From Streptomyces echinoruber (GTDB lineage Bacteria; Actinomycetota; Actinomycetes; Streptomycetales; Streptomycetaceae): a stretch of 64,000 nt of DNA. Both the position numbers and the translations under genes were made by a program. Below are positions 32,549 to 41,900 of this stretch, one piece after another. Within the stretch, counting starts at the first letter, position 1. Every line of letters begins with the position of its first letter. The notes under the pieces are model-generated. The model saw only the letters and a program-made list of their open reading frames with translations. It did not search any database and was not told the origin of the DNA. The DNA is taken from positions 99,691-163,690 of the forward strand of contig NZ_BMWH01000016.1 of assembly GCF_014651135.1 (NCBI RefSeq). Reading direction: 5' to 3'.

Positions 32549-33385
32549 ATGGACACGAGTGTGACGGCCCGGACGGGAGGGCTGCGGGCCCGGCGCGCGG
32601 CGCGGGGCTCGGTGACGGAGGGCGCCGCCCGTGCCGGGCTCACCGCCCGCGGGGTGATCTACCTGCTGGTCGGTGTGCTGGCGCTGCGGATCGCCTTCGG
32701 CGACGGCTCGCGGCAGGCGGACCGCAGCGGCGCGCTCGCCGAGATCGCCGAGGGGCCGTTCGGCCGGGTCCTGCTGTGGGCGCTGGGCGCCGGGCTGGCC
32801 GGCATGGCCGTGTGGCGGCTGTCGGAGGCGGTGTTCGGGTCGATCGGTCCGGACGGGCACAAGCCGCGCAAACGGCTGCTGGCGGTCGTCCGGTGCGTGT
32901 TCTACGTCTTCGTCGCCTACTCCGTGCTGGCGTTCGCGGCGGGCTCCGGCGGCGGCAGCCGCTCCAGCGATGAGCAGTCCAAGGACGTCACCGCCCGGGC
33001 GCTGCACCTGCCCGCGGGCCAGTGGCTGGTGGGCGTGGCGGGCGCCGGCATCGTCGTGGCGGGCGTGTGGATCGGCGCGCAGGCACTCCGGCGCACCTTC
33101 CGCGACAAGCTCAAACTCGGCGAGATGCCCTCGCGTGTCCGGCGGGCCGTGGACGTCGCCGGCGTCGCGGGCGGCGCGGCCCGCGGGCTGGTGTTCGCCG
33201 CGGTCGGCGCCTTCGCCGTACGGGCCGCCGTCGCCTACCGGCCCGAGAAGGCCAAGGGCGTCGACGACACCCTGCGGTCCTTCGCCGGCACCCCGGCCGG
33301 GCCGTGGCTGCTGGCCCTGGTGGCCGCCGGGCTGGTGCTGTTCGGCGTCTTCTCCTTCGCCCTGGCCCGCTGGCGCCGGGTGTGA
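32549..33385 (+). CDS. DUF1206 family membrane protein
   Basis: A 278-residue membrane protein with six predicted helices arranged as three repeats of a two-helix DUF1206 unit. Each unit has the A-R-G-x-x-Y motif region: G-L-T-A-R-G-V-I-Y-L-L-V-G, R-C-V-F-Y-V-F-V-A, and A-A-R-G-L-V-F-A-A-V-G. The last helix ends in R-W-R-R-V. Function is not known. AGGA precedes the ATG. It is probably transcribed with the following 143-aa gene, 57 bp on. Confidence 0.9.
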   Translation: MDTSVTARTGGLRARRAARGSVTEGAARAGLTARGVIYLLVGVLALRIAFGDGSRQADRSGALAEIAEGPFGRVLLWALGAGLAGMAVWRLSEAVFGSIGPDGHKPRKRLLAVVRCVFYVFVAYSVLAFAAGSGGGSRSSDEQSKDVTARALHLPAGQWLVGVAGAGIVVAGVWIGAQALRRTFRDKLKLGEMPSRVRRAVDVAGVAGGAARGLVFAAVGAFAVRAAVAYRPEKAKGVDDTLRSFAGTPAGPWLLALVAAGLVLFGVFSFALARWRRV

Positions 33386-33442
33386 CGGCGATGTCCGGCG
33401 GATGGCAGGTCTGACCACCGGCACGCGGGGAACAAGACCCGG

Positions 33443-33874
33443 ATGAACCCAGACGACTTTCCGCCGGACGCCCGCGCCGTGGACCTCTACCTGGATCTGC
33501 TGCGCATCCGGATGAGCGAGGAGGACTACCGCAGACTGCTCACCGTCGTCGGCCCGATCCTGCGCGCGATCGAACAGCAGGGCCTGGGCACGGTCGACTA
33601 CGCGCTCGACGGCGAGCAGGCGCAGGAGCTGCCCCAGGAGATACGCGACGAGGCCGCCCTGGTCATCGCCACCGCCGTCACCGGCCGGATGGACAACGAA
33701 CTCGTCGAACTCGACATCGAGGAGACCGGACCGGTCCGCGTGGTGACCGACGCGGCCACCGCGGCCGACCCGGACCGCCTGGAGGAGGTCGCCGCCTACA
33801 TCCGCGAGCGGCACCGCCAGAACGAGGAACTGCGCGGCATCGCCGAGGCCAGCGACCTGCCGACCGACCTCTGA
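33443..33874 (+). CDS. Acidic hypothetical protein, 143 aa
   Basis: A 143-residue acidic, largely helical protein beginning M-N-P-D-D-F-P-P-D-A-R-A-V-D-L-Y-L-D-L. There is no signal peptide or membrane segment. I do not recognise the family. Position after a DUF1206 gene suggests co-expression. Its stop codon is the first of seven 8-bp units each containing TGA. Confidence 0.7.
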   Translation: MNPDDFPPDARAVDLYLDLLRIRMSEEDYRRLLTVVGPILRAIEQQGLGTVDYALDGEQAQELPQEIRDEAALVIATAVTGRMDNELVELDIEETGPVRVVTDAATAADPDRLEEVAAYIRERHRQNEELRGIAEASDLPTDL

Positions 33875-33923
33875 CCTTCTGACCCTCTGACCCGCTGATC
33901 CGCTGATCCGTTGACACACTGAC
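33868..33923 (+). repeat. Seven 8-bp units, each with a TGA, beginning at a gene stop
   Basis: Units CCTCTGAC, CTTCTGAC, CCTCTGAC, CCGCTGAT, CCGCTGAT, CCGTTGAC and ACACTGAC run from 33868. The first holds the stop of the 143-aa protein gene. Because eight is not divisible by three, the successive TGAs (33872, 33880, 33888 and so on) fall in all three frames. Confidence 0.9.
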
Positions 33924-33997
33924 TGACACACCGACCTGCCGGCGCACTGGTCCGCCGGTCCGCTGATCCGTCGCCCCACCGGTCCGCCGGCCCGGAT

Positions 33998-36286
33998 TCA
34001 CCGCCCCGGCGCCGCCACCGGCACGTCGAGCGGGCGCGCCAGGCCCACCACGCCCTCGTCCAGCCGCTGCAGGTGCCGCAGCACCCGGTCGGTGATCCGC
34101 CCGTAGCGCGGCACGCCGCCGCTGCCGGTCTCCAGCAGTGACGCGATGCTGGGCCCGGTCTCCACCCGGGCGTCGCCGCGCTCGCCGCCCAGGTGCGCGG
34201 TGATCACGTCGATGTTGTGCGCGATGCGCCGGCACGCGCCGCGCAGCCGCGGGTCGGCCGCGATGGACGGATGGGTGGGCAGCAGCTCGGCCGTCGCGGC
34301 CAGCGACCGCGCGTGGTAGGCGCAGGTCTCCAGCAGCGCGACGACGTACCGCGCGGTGTCGCGCCGCCCCCGCAGCGGCGTCACCGGATGCGTCAGCGGC
34401 TGGGTGGCCGACCGCAGGTCCGCCAGCGCCTGGTCCAGATCGCGCGCCAGGTCCAGCAGGCCGGCCGCCGGATTGCCGCTGAGCTGGTCCACCGCCGCGT
34501 CGGTGACCTCCGCCAGCCGCTCGAGGACCGTTGTCAAAAGCTCGTTGGTCCGGTGACCGGTGCGCACCGGCAGCACGAACGCCGCCGCCAGCACACCGCA
34601 GGCCGCGCCCAGCGCGGTCTCCTCCACGCGCAGCACCAGCACCGCCGGGGTGTAGGTGTGCAGCAGCGTGTACAGCAGGCCGAGTGCCGCGGTGACGATG
34701 AACGACATCAGCGTGTACGACAGGGGAGCGGTGCAGAACACCGCGAACACGCACACCAGCACCAGCGCGAACGCGGTCCACGTGTGGTGCCCCGCCAGCA
34801 CCGCCAGCCCGAGGCCCGCCACTACGCCCAGTACGGTGCCCACCAGCCGCCGGTAGCCCTTGACCAGGATCTCGCCCGTGGAGGTGGTGTTGAGGAACAC
34901 GATCCAGCAGGTCAGCACCGCCCAGTACCAGCGCTGCGCGGAGAGGAGCTCGCCGCCCGCGATGGCCGCCGCCGACCCCACCGCCACCTGCACGGCGGCC
35001 CTCGTCGTGGGCCGCCGCAATCCGGTGGGCTCCTCCCGGTCCTCCTCGCCGCCGCCGATCGCCGCGTCCTCGGCCTCCAGCTCCTCGCGCGAGCGGGCGG
35101 TCGCCGGGGAGTCGCCGGACTCGTCCTGCGGCCCCTCCAGCGCCGTACGCAGACCCATGACCGCCCGCGCGGCCTCGCCGACGCCACGGAAGACGTCCTG
35201 CACCGCGCCGGAGGCGGGCGGCAGGTTCTCCTCGTCCCGGTAGCCCAGCAGCCGGTTGCGCACCTGCGCCGGCGCGGTCCCGGCCGCCTGCCCGACGGGC
35301 TGCTCCACCAGCCGGCGCAGCGCCTGCAGCTCCCGGCGCAGCGTGTCGGTGGCCTCGTCCCGCACCGGCAGGCGACCGCCCGAGGGCACGGGCGCGCCGG
35401 GCAGGTGCAGGGTGAGGGTGTCGGCGCGCTCGGCGCTGCGCGCGGTGAGCAGCAGCAGGCCCAGCCGCTCGGCGGCGATCTCCGCCTCCGCGATCCGGCG
35501 CTGCACCAAGTGCGCCGTCGCCTCGTCGGGGGTGCCCTCCGCCAGCCGGCCCTGGATCATCATGGCCGTCTCGTGCAGCCGCGCCGTGCGCTCCCGTACG
35601 GCCTTCAGGGCGTCCTCGACCTCGTCCGGGCCCGCGTCGAGCAGCGCCGACTGCGCCGTGAGCAGCCGGGCCAGCCGGGCGCGGAAGGCCTGCCGCAGCC
35701 GCCGCAGCACCCCGGCGGGCGTGACCGGCACCAGCGCGAACCGCACCACGGCGCTGCACACGAAGGCGACGGCGAGCACGCCGTACAGCCCCGGCAGCGC
35801 GTCCGTGGCGGCGCCGACGAACAGCGAGAGGAAGTAGACCTGGAAGCCGATCATCCCGAGCGCGGTGCCGCGGTCGCCGAACCGGCGGCCGTAGACCGCG
35901 CAGAAGATCAGCGCCACGAAGAAGACGTCACCAGCGACGACCCGGGAGTTCAGCAGCGCGCCCAGCGACACCGACGCCAGCGCCACCGGCAGGCCCAGGG
36001 CGAGCGTGACCGCCTGCCGCGCGGGCTGCCGCTCACGGATGGCGAAGGTCGCCGCCATCGCCGCCATGGCACCGGCCACCAGGTGCTTCACATCGGCCCG
36101 CAGCAGCGCCAGCACGGCCGGCGTCAGCGCGACGGCGCCCGTGGTGCGCAGCCCGGCGGCCAGCCGCAGCAGGCCCGGGTCCCACGCCGCGAGGCGGTCC
36201 TGCAGCCGCGCCCGCACCGACCGTCCCGCCGCCCGCACGCCGTGTTCTCTCCCGCCGTTGGTGATCACCGTCTCCCCGGATGGCAC
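33998..36286 (-). CDS. FUSC-family membrane protein
   Basis: A ~762-residue protein of the fusaric acid resistance-like family. It has two membrane halves of 5-6 helices each: one near the N-terminus (A-G-A-M-A-A-M-A-A-T-F-A-I) and one after residue ~390 (R-W-Y-W-A-V-L-T-C-W-I-V-F, L-V-G-T-V-L-G-V-V-A-G-L-G), each followed by a large cytoplasmic helical region. Such proteins export aromatic carboxylic acids or act as membrane-stress transporters, but the bacterial function is rarely proven. GTG 36286 with GGCGGGGAC upstream is preferred; GTG 36334 is the longer option. Confidence 0.88.
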   Translation of the reverse strand: MPSGETVITNGGREHGVRAAGRSVRARLQDRLAAWDPGLLRLAAGLRTTGAVALTPAVLALLRADVKHLVAGAMAAMAATFAIRERQPARQAVTLALGLPVALASVSLGALLNSRVVAGDVFFVALIFCAVYGRRFGDRGTALGMIGFQVYFLSLFVGAATDALPGLYGVLAVAFVCSAVVRFALVPVTPAGVLRRLRQAFRARLARLLTAQSALLDAGPDEVEDALKAVRERTARLHETAMMIQGRLAEGTPDEATAHLVQRRIAEAEIAAERLGLLLLTARSAERADTLTLHLPGAPVPSGGRLPVRDEATDTLRRELQALRRLVEQPVGQAAGTAPAQVRNRLLGYRDEENLPPASGAVQDVFRGVGEAARAVMGLRTALEGPQDESGDSPATARSREELEAEDAAIGGGEEDREEPTGLRRPTTRAAVQVAVGSAAAIAGGELLSAQRWYWAVLTCWIVFLNTTSTGEILVKGYRRLVGTVLGVVAGLGLAVLAGHHTWTAFALVLVCVFAVFCTAPLSYTLMSFIVTAALGLLYTLLHTYTPAVLVLRVEETALGAACGVLAAAFVLPVRTGHRTNELLTTVLERLAEVTDAAVDQLSGNPAAGLLDLARDLDQALADLRSATQPLTHPVTPLRGRRDTARYVVALLETCAYHARSLAATAELLPTHPSIAADPRLRGACRRIAHNIDVITAHLGGERGDARVETGPSIASLLETGSGGVPRYGRITDRVLRHLQRLDEGVVGLARPLDVPVAAPGR

Positions 36287-36370
36287 GTCCCCGCCGGCCG
36301 CCCCGCCCCCGGTCACCGGTCCCGCCGCCGGCACCGGTGGCCGGGGGACGGGGCCGGTGACCGGCGTGTC

Positions 36371-37735
36371 TCACGCGGGGCGCGGCAGGGTCTGCTCGAC
36401 GTGTTCCCGCACCTGCTCCGGCGTCAGGTAGGCGTCGGTGAACTCGAAGTCCTTCAGCTTGGCGGGCTTGCGGGCCTGGAAGCCAGTGCGTACGAAGTCG
36501 TCACCGGCGACCGCGTTGAGCAGCCAGTTGGTCATCACCCGGGTCTTGGCGACGTTGGTGCGCAGCGCCCCCCAGTGGTAGCCGCGCGCCACCACCTGCG
36601 CCGGCAGGCCGTGCAGCTCCACGCCCAGCGGCTTGGAGACGGCGTCCTTGCCGCCCAGGTCGACGACCAGGCCCAGGTCCTTGTGCACGTACGGCTGCAT
36701 GGGCTGGTTGCGCAGGGCCGCGATGATGTTGTCGGCGGCCCTGCGGCCCTGCCGCATCGCGTGCTGCGCGGTGGGCGGGCAGACCGCCCCGTCGCCCTTG
36801 GCGAGGTCCGGTACGGCGGCCGCGTCGCCGAGCGCGAACACCCCGTCGCTGCCCGGCAGGCACATCTCCGGGGTGACCGCGAGCCGGCCCTTGACGGTCT
36901 CCGCGCCGAGCGTGGCGATCAGCGGGCTGGCGACCACGCCGGCGGTCCAGATCAGGGTGCGGGTCGGGATCACCCGGCCGTCGGTGAAGGTGACCTCCTC
37001 CGGCCCGGCCTTCTCGATCGACACGCCCAGGGAGACCTCGATGCCGCGGCGGCGCAGGACCTCCTGCGCACTGCGGCCGAGCTTCTCGCCCAGCTCCGGC
37101 ATGAGCCTCGGCGCGATGTCGATCAGGTGCCACTTGATCAGGCCCGGGTCCAGCCGCGGGTAGCGCTTGACGGCGGCGTGCGTCAGCCGCTGCAGGCAGG
37201 CCGCGGTCTCGGTGCCGGCGTAGCCGCCGCCCACCACCACGAACTGCAGCCGCGCGGCCCGCTCGGCGGGGTCCTGGCTGGCGTCGGCCAGGTCGAGCTG
37301 GGAGATGACGTGGTCGCGGATGTAGGCCGCCTCCGCGAGCGTCTTCATGCCGAACGCGTGCTCCGTCAGGCCCGGGATGTCGAACGTGCGGGTCACGCTG
37401 CCCGGGGTCAGCACGATGTAGTCGTACCGCTCGTTGACGATCTTGTCGGTGATCATGCGGATGACGCAGACCTTGGCCTTCAGGTCCACGCCGATGGCGC
37501 CGCCCGGGATGATGCGCGTGCGGTACTTCTCGCTGCGGCGCAGCGAGAGCGCGATCGACTGGGGCGTCAGCACACCCGAGGCGACCTGGGGCAGCAGCGG
37601 CAGGTAGAGCTGGTAGGCGAACGGCGTCACCAGGGTGATGTCGGCCTCGCCGGGGGAGAGTTTGCGTTCCAGCCGGCGCACGCACTCCACTCCCGCGAAG
37701 CCGGCGCCGACCACCAGGATCCTGGGTCGTGTCAC
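36371..37735 (-). CDS. Type II NADH:quinone oxidoreductase (NDH-2-like)
   Basis: A 454-residue FAD/NAD flavoprotein. It has the FAD Rossmann motif I-L-V-V-G-A-G-F-A-G-V-E, the NADH motif V-V-V-G-G-G-Y-A-G-T-E-T-A, T-L-I-W-T-A-G-V and G-V-F-A-L-G-D-A-A-A-V-P, then the NDH-2 C-P-P-T-A-Q-H-A quinone-site motif and a C-terminal amphipathic helix. It would oxidise NADH and reduce menaquinone on the inner face of the membrane without pumping protons. GTG start with GGGAAGGAAC upstream. It stands alone between the FUSC gene and the phosphatase operon. Confidence 0.93.
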   Translation of the reverse strand: MTRPRILVVGAGFAGVECVRRLERKLSPGEADITLVTPFAYQLYLPLLPQVASGVLTPQSIALSLRRSEKYRTRIIPGGAIGVDLKAKVCVIRMITDKIVNERYDYIVLTPGSVTRTFDIPGLTEHAFGMKTLAEAAYIRDHVISQLDLADASQDPAERAARLQFVVVGGGYAGTETAACLQRLTHAAVKRYPRLDPGLIKWHLIDIAPRLMPELGEKLGRSAQEVLRRRGIEVSLGVSIEKAGPEEVTFTDGRVIPTRTLIWTAGVVASPLIATLGAETVKGRLAVTPEMCLPGSDGVFALGDAAAVPDLAKGDGAVCPPTAQHAMRQGRRAADNIIAALRNQPMQPYVHKDLGLVVDLGGKDAVSKPLGVELHGLPAQVVARGYHWGALRTNVAKTRVMTNWLLNAVAGDDFVRTGFQARKPAKLKDFEFTDAYLTPEQVREHVEQTLPRPA

Positions 37736-37925
37736 GGTGTTCCTTCCCTTCTGCGGCTCCAGGCGGTCTGCCTCGACCTTTCGCGTGCCCGTGGATCGCG
37801 ACTTCGCACCTCGTCGATCCCGCCGCGTCCCCGCCCGGCCCGCCGTCCGGGCGACGCGGGCGGGCGAACCGCCCGCCTCCACCCTGCCCGCGGGGCGCCT
37901 GCGGCGCATCGGAGCGGAACGGTTT

Positions 37926-38055
37926 ATTCCGGTGAGGTGGCGTGTTCCGAGGGGGTGATGTGTTCCGGCGAGACGGCGCGTTCTGGCGAGACGGTGCGAT
38001 CCGGCAAGGACGGCGTACTCCGGCAAGGCGGTGCGATCCGGTGGGCGGGGGAGCG
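37926..38055. repeat. Degenerate ~19-bp tandem repeat before the phosphatase stop
   Basis: About seven units starting TTCCGG/TCCGGCRAGR-type words run from 37926 to 38055, stopping three bases before the TGA of the leftward phosphatase gene. The rest of the ~320-bp gap shows no gene. Confidence 0.65.
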
Positions 38056-38057
38056 CC

Positions 38058-39938
38058 TCAGCCCGCCCCGCCGGCCGCGTCGCTCACGTGGCACAGCAGC
38101 AGGCACACGTCGTCGTCGCGTTCGGAGTCGGACAGGAGGGGGTCGAGGATGCCGTCCGCGGCGGCGGCGAGGTCCGCTTCCAGGGCGCCGGTGCCGAAGG
38201 CGCCGAGGGACGCGGCGAGGCGGCCGATGCCGGGATCTATGCCGTGGGCGCGGCGCTCGACGAGACCGTCGGTGTAGAGGGCCAGCGTGGAGCCGGGGGA
38301 GAGGCGGACGGCGTGGTCGCGGATCTCCTGCCGCAGCGGGATGCCGAGCATGGCGCCCGGCTTGGCGTCGAGGACCTCGACACGGCCGTCGGGCAGGCGC
38401 AGCACCGGCGGCGGATGCCCCGCCGCCGCCCAGGTGAGAGTGGGGTCGTCCGGGCGGAAGCGGGCGATGACCGCGGTGGCGTACAGGTCGGGCTGCAGGT
38501 GGTGCAGGAACGTGTGCAGCCGGGTCAGCAGCTCCCCGGGACTGCCGCCGTCCACGGCGTAGGCGCGCAGCGCGGTGCGCAGCTGGCTCATCATGACGGC
38601 CGCGTGCAGCCCGTGCCCGGTGACGTCCCCGACGACGGTGATCAGGCTCCCGTCGGGCTGCCGGAAGGCGTCGTACCAGTCGCCGCCGATGTTCAGGCCG
38701 TGCGTGGCCGGCAGGTAGCGCGCGGCCAGCCGCAGCCCGGGCGTGGCCGGCAGGTCGGTGAGCAGGGCCCGCTGCAGCGTCTCGGCGATGTCCCGGTTGT
38801 GCTCGAACCGGCGGGCGTTGTCGATGGCGATGCTGGCCCGCCGGGTCAGCTCGATCAGCATGACCGCGTCGTCCGGGGCCCAGCGGTCACCGGGCGGCGA
38901 CAGCGTCAGCACCCCCAGCGGCGCCCGCCGCGTGGACAGCGGGATGCACAGCAGGGGCCGGGCGGGGTCCAGCGCGGAGGGCGGGTGGTCGTCGACCCCG
39001 GGCAGGTTGCCGGGGTGGTCCGCGGCGTACTGCGGCCGTCCGGTGCGGGCCGCGACCACGGCGGCCGCCGGATGGGAACGCTGGTCGCCCGCCGCGCCGC
39101 CGTCCGCGCGGTGCGCGCCCGCGGGCGGCTCGGCCGGCGTCGCCGCTCCGGCGGTTCCAACGGTCCCGGTGCTCTGCGCGTCCCCCGCGCTCCCCGCGGA
39201 TTTCGCGGTCTTCGCCGTCTTCGCGGTCTTCGCCGGCTTCTCGTCGTCGTTGTCGAACAGCCACACGTCGACGCTGCTCGCGTACCGGGGCACCAGCAGG
39301 TCCGGCAGCCGGCGCACGATCTCGTCGTGGTTGAGCGAGGCCGTCAGCACCGCGCTGGCGTCCGCGAGGAACGTCAGCCGGCGCCGGGCCTGCTCCGCCT
39401 CGGTGCGCGCCTTGCGCTCCGCGGCGAACGCCTCCCGCTGGGCCCGCCCGGCGGCGTCCAGCTCCGCGTGCAGCGCCAGCACGCCCTGGTTGGTCTGGTG
39501 CAGCTCCTCCCGGTGGAAGGCGACCAGCTCCTCCTGCTCGCGCAGCTTGTCCAGCGTCAGCGCCGTGTCCTCGTCGGCGCCCAGCAGTGCTTCCGCCAGC
39601 ACCGCCGAGTCCTCCGGGACCTCGTCGCCGTCCGCGGCGGGCGGCGCCTCGGGGCAGGCGGCCGACACCCGCCACGGAGTCTCGCCGGCGGCACCGGTGT
39701 CGCGGGCCGGCGCCACCTCGATCCGCAGCCGGCCCTCCCCGCCGGCCGACGTGGGCGCCTGGAGCTCCAGCCGCCAGGTGCCGCCCTTGGTCAGGCACTG
39801 CCGCAGGTGGGCGCTGAGGGCGGTGGTCAGCCGGGTGCGTTCCAGCGGGGGCACGCCGTGGGCGGCGGCCAGGCGCGCGGCGGCGATGCGGGCCCGTGCC
39901 GCGTCGGTGACGGTGGTGATCTGCCAAGTGCGCATCAT
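38058..39938 (-). CDS. SpoIIE/PP2C phosphatase with GAF domain and coiled coil
   Basis: A 626-residue cytosolic phosphatase, last gene of the stressosome operon. Order: a degenerate HATPase-like N-terminal part (~1-115), a coiled coil (~140-215, E-Q-E-E-L-V-A-F-H-R-E-E-L-H-Q-T), a GAF domain (~215-385) interrupted by a low-complexity loop (K-T-A repeats), and a PP2C/SpoIIE domain (~400-620) with V-V-G-D-V-T-G-H-G and L-Y-T-D-G-L-V-E-R-R. It would dephosphorylate a Ser/Thr-phosphorylated STAS protein. ATG 39938 overlaps the stop of the preceding gene (ATGA). Equivalent to RsbU/RsbP output in other systems. Confidence 0.93.
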   Translation of the reverse strand: MMRTWQITTVTDAARARIAAARLAAAHGVPPLERTRLTTALSAHLRQCLTKGGTWRLELQAPTSAGGEGRLRIEVAPARDTGAAGETPWRVSAACPEAPPAADGDEVPEDSAVLAEALLGADEDTALTLDKLREQEELVAFHREELHQTNQGVLALHAELDAAGRAQREAFAAERKARTEAEQARRRLTFLADASAVLTASLNHDEIVRRLPDLLVPRYASSVDVWLFDNDDEKPAKTAKTAKTAKSAGSAGDAQSTGTVGTAGAATPAEPPAGAHRADGGAAGDQRSHPAAAVVAARTGRPQYAADHPGNLPGVDDHPPSALDPARPLLCIPLSTRRAPLGVLTLSPPGDRWAPDDAVMLIELTRRASIAIDNARRFEHNRDIAETLQRALLTDLPATPGLRLAARYLPATHGLNIGGDWYDAFRQPDGSLITVVGDVTGHGLHAAVMMSQLRTALRAYAVDGGSPGELLTRLHTFLHHLQPDLYATAVIARFRPDDPTLTWAAAGHPPPVLRLPDGRVEVLDAKPGAMLGIPLRQEIRDHAVRLSPGSTLALYTDGLVERRAHGIDPGIGRLAASLGAFGTGALEADLAAAADGILDPLLSDSERDDDVCLLLCHVSDAAGGAG

Positions 39939-41041
39939 GGGCGGTCCGGCGGGTTCGGAGTCAGGACGGCCACCGTGGTGTCGTCCCTGACCGGGCGGGC
40001 GGAGCTGCTGGCGTCGCGTATCGTCACGGCGGCGACCACGGCGGGGTCGGCCGCCGTGGGACGGCCCGCGGGGGGCGGCGTCCAGCGGCTCGGCAGCCCG
40101 TCGCTGTGCAGGATGAGCAGCCTGTCGGCCGCCCACGGCACTTCCTCCTCGGCCACGGTCGCCGGCCGGTGCACACCGACGATGCCGGGCCGGGACAGCA
40201 GCGGCCGCCAGCCGTCCCCCTCGCGCAGCCGCGCCCCTATGTTGCCGATGCCCGCGAACCGCAGCACCCCGCCGCCCTCCCCGCCGCTCTCCCTGCCGTC
40301 CTCCTCCACCTGGGCGACGGCCACGGCGGCCCCGCGCGTGTCGCGCAGCGCCTCGTCCAGCCGGCGCAGCAGCTCGGCGGGCCGCAGGTGGGCGAAGCGG
40401 TGCACGGCCCGGACCGCCGCGCCGGAGGCGCGGGCCGCGGCCGGCCCGTGCCCGAGGCCGTCGGCCAGCATCAGCGTCAGCCGTTCCCCGGCGCGCACCC
40501 ACGCCCAGGCGTCACCGGAGTACTCGGCCCCGGCGAAGGGCACGTTCACCCCGCCGGCCCGCACCCCGGCCGCCGGCGGCACCCCGGACACCGCGCGCCG
40601 CCGGACCGGGACGCCGATCCGGGCCAGGGCCACCGTGCCCCGGCCCGGGACGCTGTCCAGGTGGAAGTCGTCCGCGACGCGCCGGCAGGTGCCCAGGCCG
40701 GCGCCGAGCGAGTGCGTCGTGGAGAACCCGTCGCGCAGCGCGGCGGGGAGGTCGGCGATGCCGGGGCCGTGGTCCACCGCGGCGATCTGCACCATCCGGG
40801 CCCGGTCGGCCTCCGGGTCGCCGGCCTGGCCGGGCGGCACCGGCGGCGGCACCACGTCGATGAGGACCTGGCCGCCCTCGGCGTGCTTGAGCAGGTTGGT
40901 GGCCAGTTCCGTCGCCACCAGGGCGGCCGTCGCGGTGCGCGGTTCGTCCAGCCCGGCGAGCGCGGCGGCGTCCTCCACCGCGACCCGGGCGTCGCGCACC
41001 CGGGTCGAGTCGTGCACCGGAACGTCCCACACCCGGGGCAT
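39935..41041 (-). CDS. HATPase-PP2C fusion (RsbT/RsbX-like)
   Basis: A 368-residue fusion of an anti-sigma-type HATPase (~1-150) and a PP2C domain (~165-368). The ATPase has N-box A-T-E-L-A-T-N-L-L-K-H and G1 V-D-H-G-P-G-I-A-D with G2 G-A-G-L-G-T. The phosphatase part has M-L-A-D-G-L-G-H-G and L-I-L-H-S-D-G-L. Both active-site aspartates of the metal centre are visible. The fusion would combine kinase and feedback-phosphatase activity, as RsbX resets stressosomes. It follows rsbT with stop/start overlap TGATG. Confidence 0.92.
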   Translation of the reverse strand: MPRVWDVPVHDSTRVRDARVAVEDAAALAGLDEPRTATAALVATELATNLLKHAEGGQVLIDVVPPPVPPGQAGDPEADRARMVQIAAVDHGPGIADLPAALRDGFSTTHSLGAGLGTCRRVADDFHLDSVPGRGTVALARIGVPVRRRAVSGVPPAAGVRAGGVNVPFAGAEYSGDAWAWVRAGERLTLMLADGLGHGPAAARASGAAVRAVHRFAHLRPAELLRRLDEALRDTRGAAVAVAQVEEDGRESGGEGGGVLRFAGIGNIGARLREGDGWRPLLSRPGIVGVHRPATVAEEEVPWAADRLLILHSDGLPSRWTPPPAGRPTAADPAVVAAVTIRDASSSARPVRDDTTVAVLTPNPPDRP

Positions 41042-41481
41042 CACATCTCCTCACGCGGATGCGGCGGCCGGAGGGCCCACGAGACCACCGTGACCGTGGT
41101 GCCCGCCCCGGGCCTGCTGTCGATGGCGAACTCGTGCACCAGGCGCCGCGCGCCGCCCAGGCCCAGGCCCAGCCCGTCACCGGTGGTGTAGCCGTCGCTG
41201 AGGGTCCGGTCCACGTCGGGGATGCCCGGACCCCGGTCCGAGAAGGCCAGCCGGAGCCCCTGCAGGTGCCCGCGGGTCACCCGCGCCGACTCCATCTGCC
41301 CGCCCCCGCCGTGCACCAGGGTGTTGCGGGCCAGTTCGCTGGCCGCGGTGACCAGCTTGGTCCGGTCCACCAGGCCGAAGCCCAGCCGGGCGGCGGCCTG
41401 GCGCACGTGCTGGCGCACCCACATCAGGTCCATGTCGGACCGGATCGGCAGGCAGGCCTCCACGCCCTCGGCCGTCCGCAT
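41041..41481 (-). CDS. rsbT: RsbT-type serine/threonine kinase of the stressosome
   Basis: A 146-residue HATPase switch kinase. N-box is A-A-S-E-L-A-R-N-T-L-V-H, G1 S-D-R-G-P-G-I-P-D and G2 Y-T-T-G-D-G-L-G-L-G-L. RsbT phosphorylates RsbS and RsbR STAS domains in the stressosome and on release activates an RsbU-like phosphatase. Operon position (R-S-T-X/U) and overlaps (stop and start share bases at 41481-41484 and 41041-41044) support the name. Confidence 0.93.
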   Translation of the reverse strand: MRTAEGVEACLPIRSDMDLMWVRQHVRQAAARLGFGLVDRTKLVTAASELARNTLVHGGGGQMESARVTRGHLQGLRLAFSDRGPGIPDVDRTLSDGYTTGDGLGLGLGGARRLVHEFAIDSRPGAGTTVTVVSWALRPPHPREEM

Positions 41482-41900
41482 CACGCACTCCCCGGGCGCG
41501 TGCCGCCGGGGCGGGGGTCCGGGCCCGGCCGGGCGAGGAGCTGCATGGCCTCCTCCGTGCTGAGAGCGGTGCGCAGACCCGGCAGGGTCAGTCCCAGCTC
41601 CACCAGGGTGATGGCGACCGCGGGCCGCATGCCCGCCACCACGGTCCGCGCCGCCAGCAGCCGGGCCTGGGCGGCGATCTCGGCCAGGACGCGTCCGAGG
41701 AAGGAGTCGACGACCTCGACCCCGGAGATGTCGATGACCACGCCCGTCGCGCGGGTGCGGGCGATGGTCTCGCCGATGTCCTGCTGCAGCTGCTCCGCCG
41801 TGCTGTCGTGCAGGTCGCCCTGGAGCGTGACCAGCAGTACGTCACCGAGCCGCAGCACCGGCACGTGCCCCTTGCCGAGGTGGGGGAACTCGTCGGTCAC
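41481..41900 (-). CDS. rsbS: RsbS-type STAS scaffold protein
   Basis: A 139-residue single STAS domain protein with V-L-R-L-G-D-V-L-L-V-T-L-Q-G-D-L and the phosphorylation loop D-I-S-G-V-E-V-V-D-S-F-L-G-R-V. The Ser of V-D-S-F is the equivalent of RsbS Ser59. Its stop overlaps rsbT and its GTG start overlaps the rsbR stop (GTGA). It forms the core of the stressosome with RsbR. Confidence 0.93.
   Translation of the reverse strand: MTDEFPHLGKGHVPVLRLGDVLLVTLQGDLHDSTAEQLQQDIGETIARTRATGVVIDISGVEVVDSFLGRVLAEIAAQARLLAARTVVAGMRPAVAITLVELGLTLPGLRTALSTEEAMQLLARPGPDPRPGGTRPGSA

Noticed and set aside
34193..38437. A 1414-codon plus-strand open frame across the FUSC and NDH-2 genes
   Set aside because: It is antisense to two strongly supported genes and has His/Gln/Arg-rich meaningless sequence.
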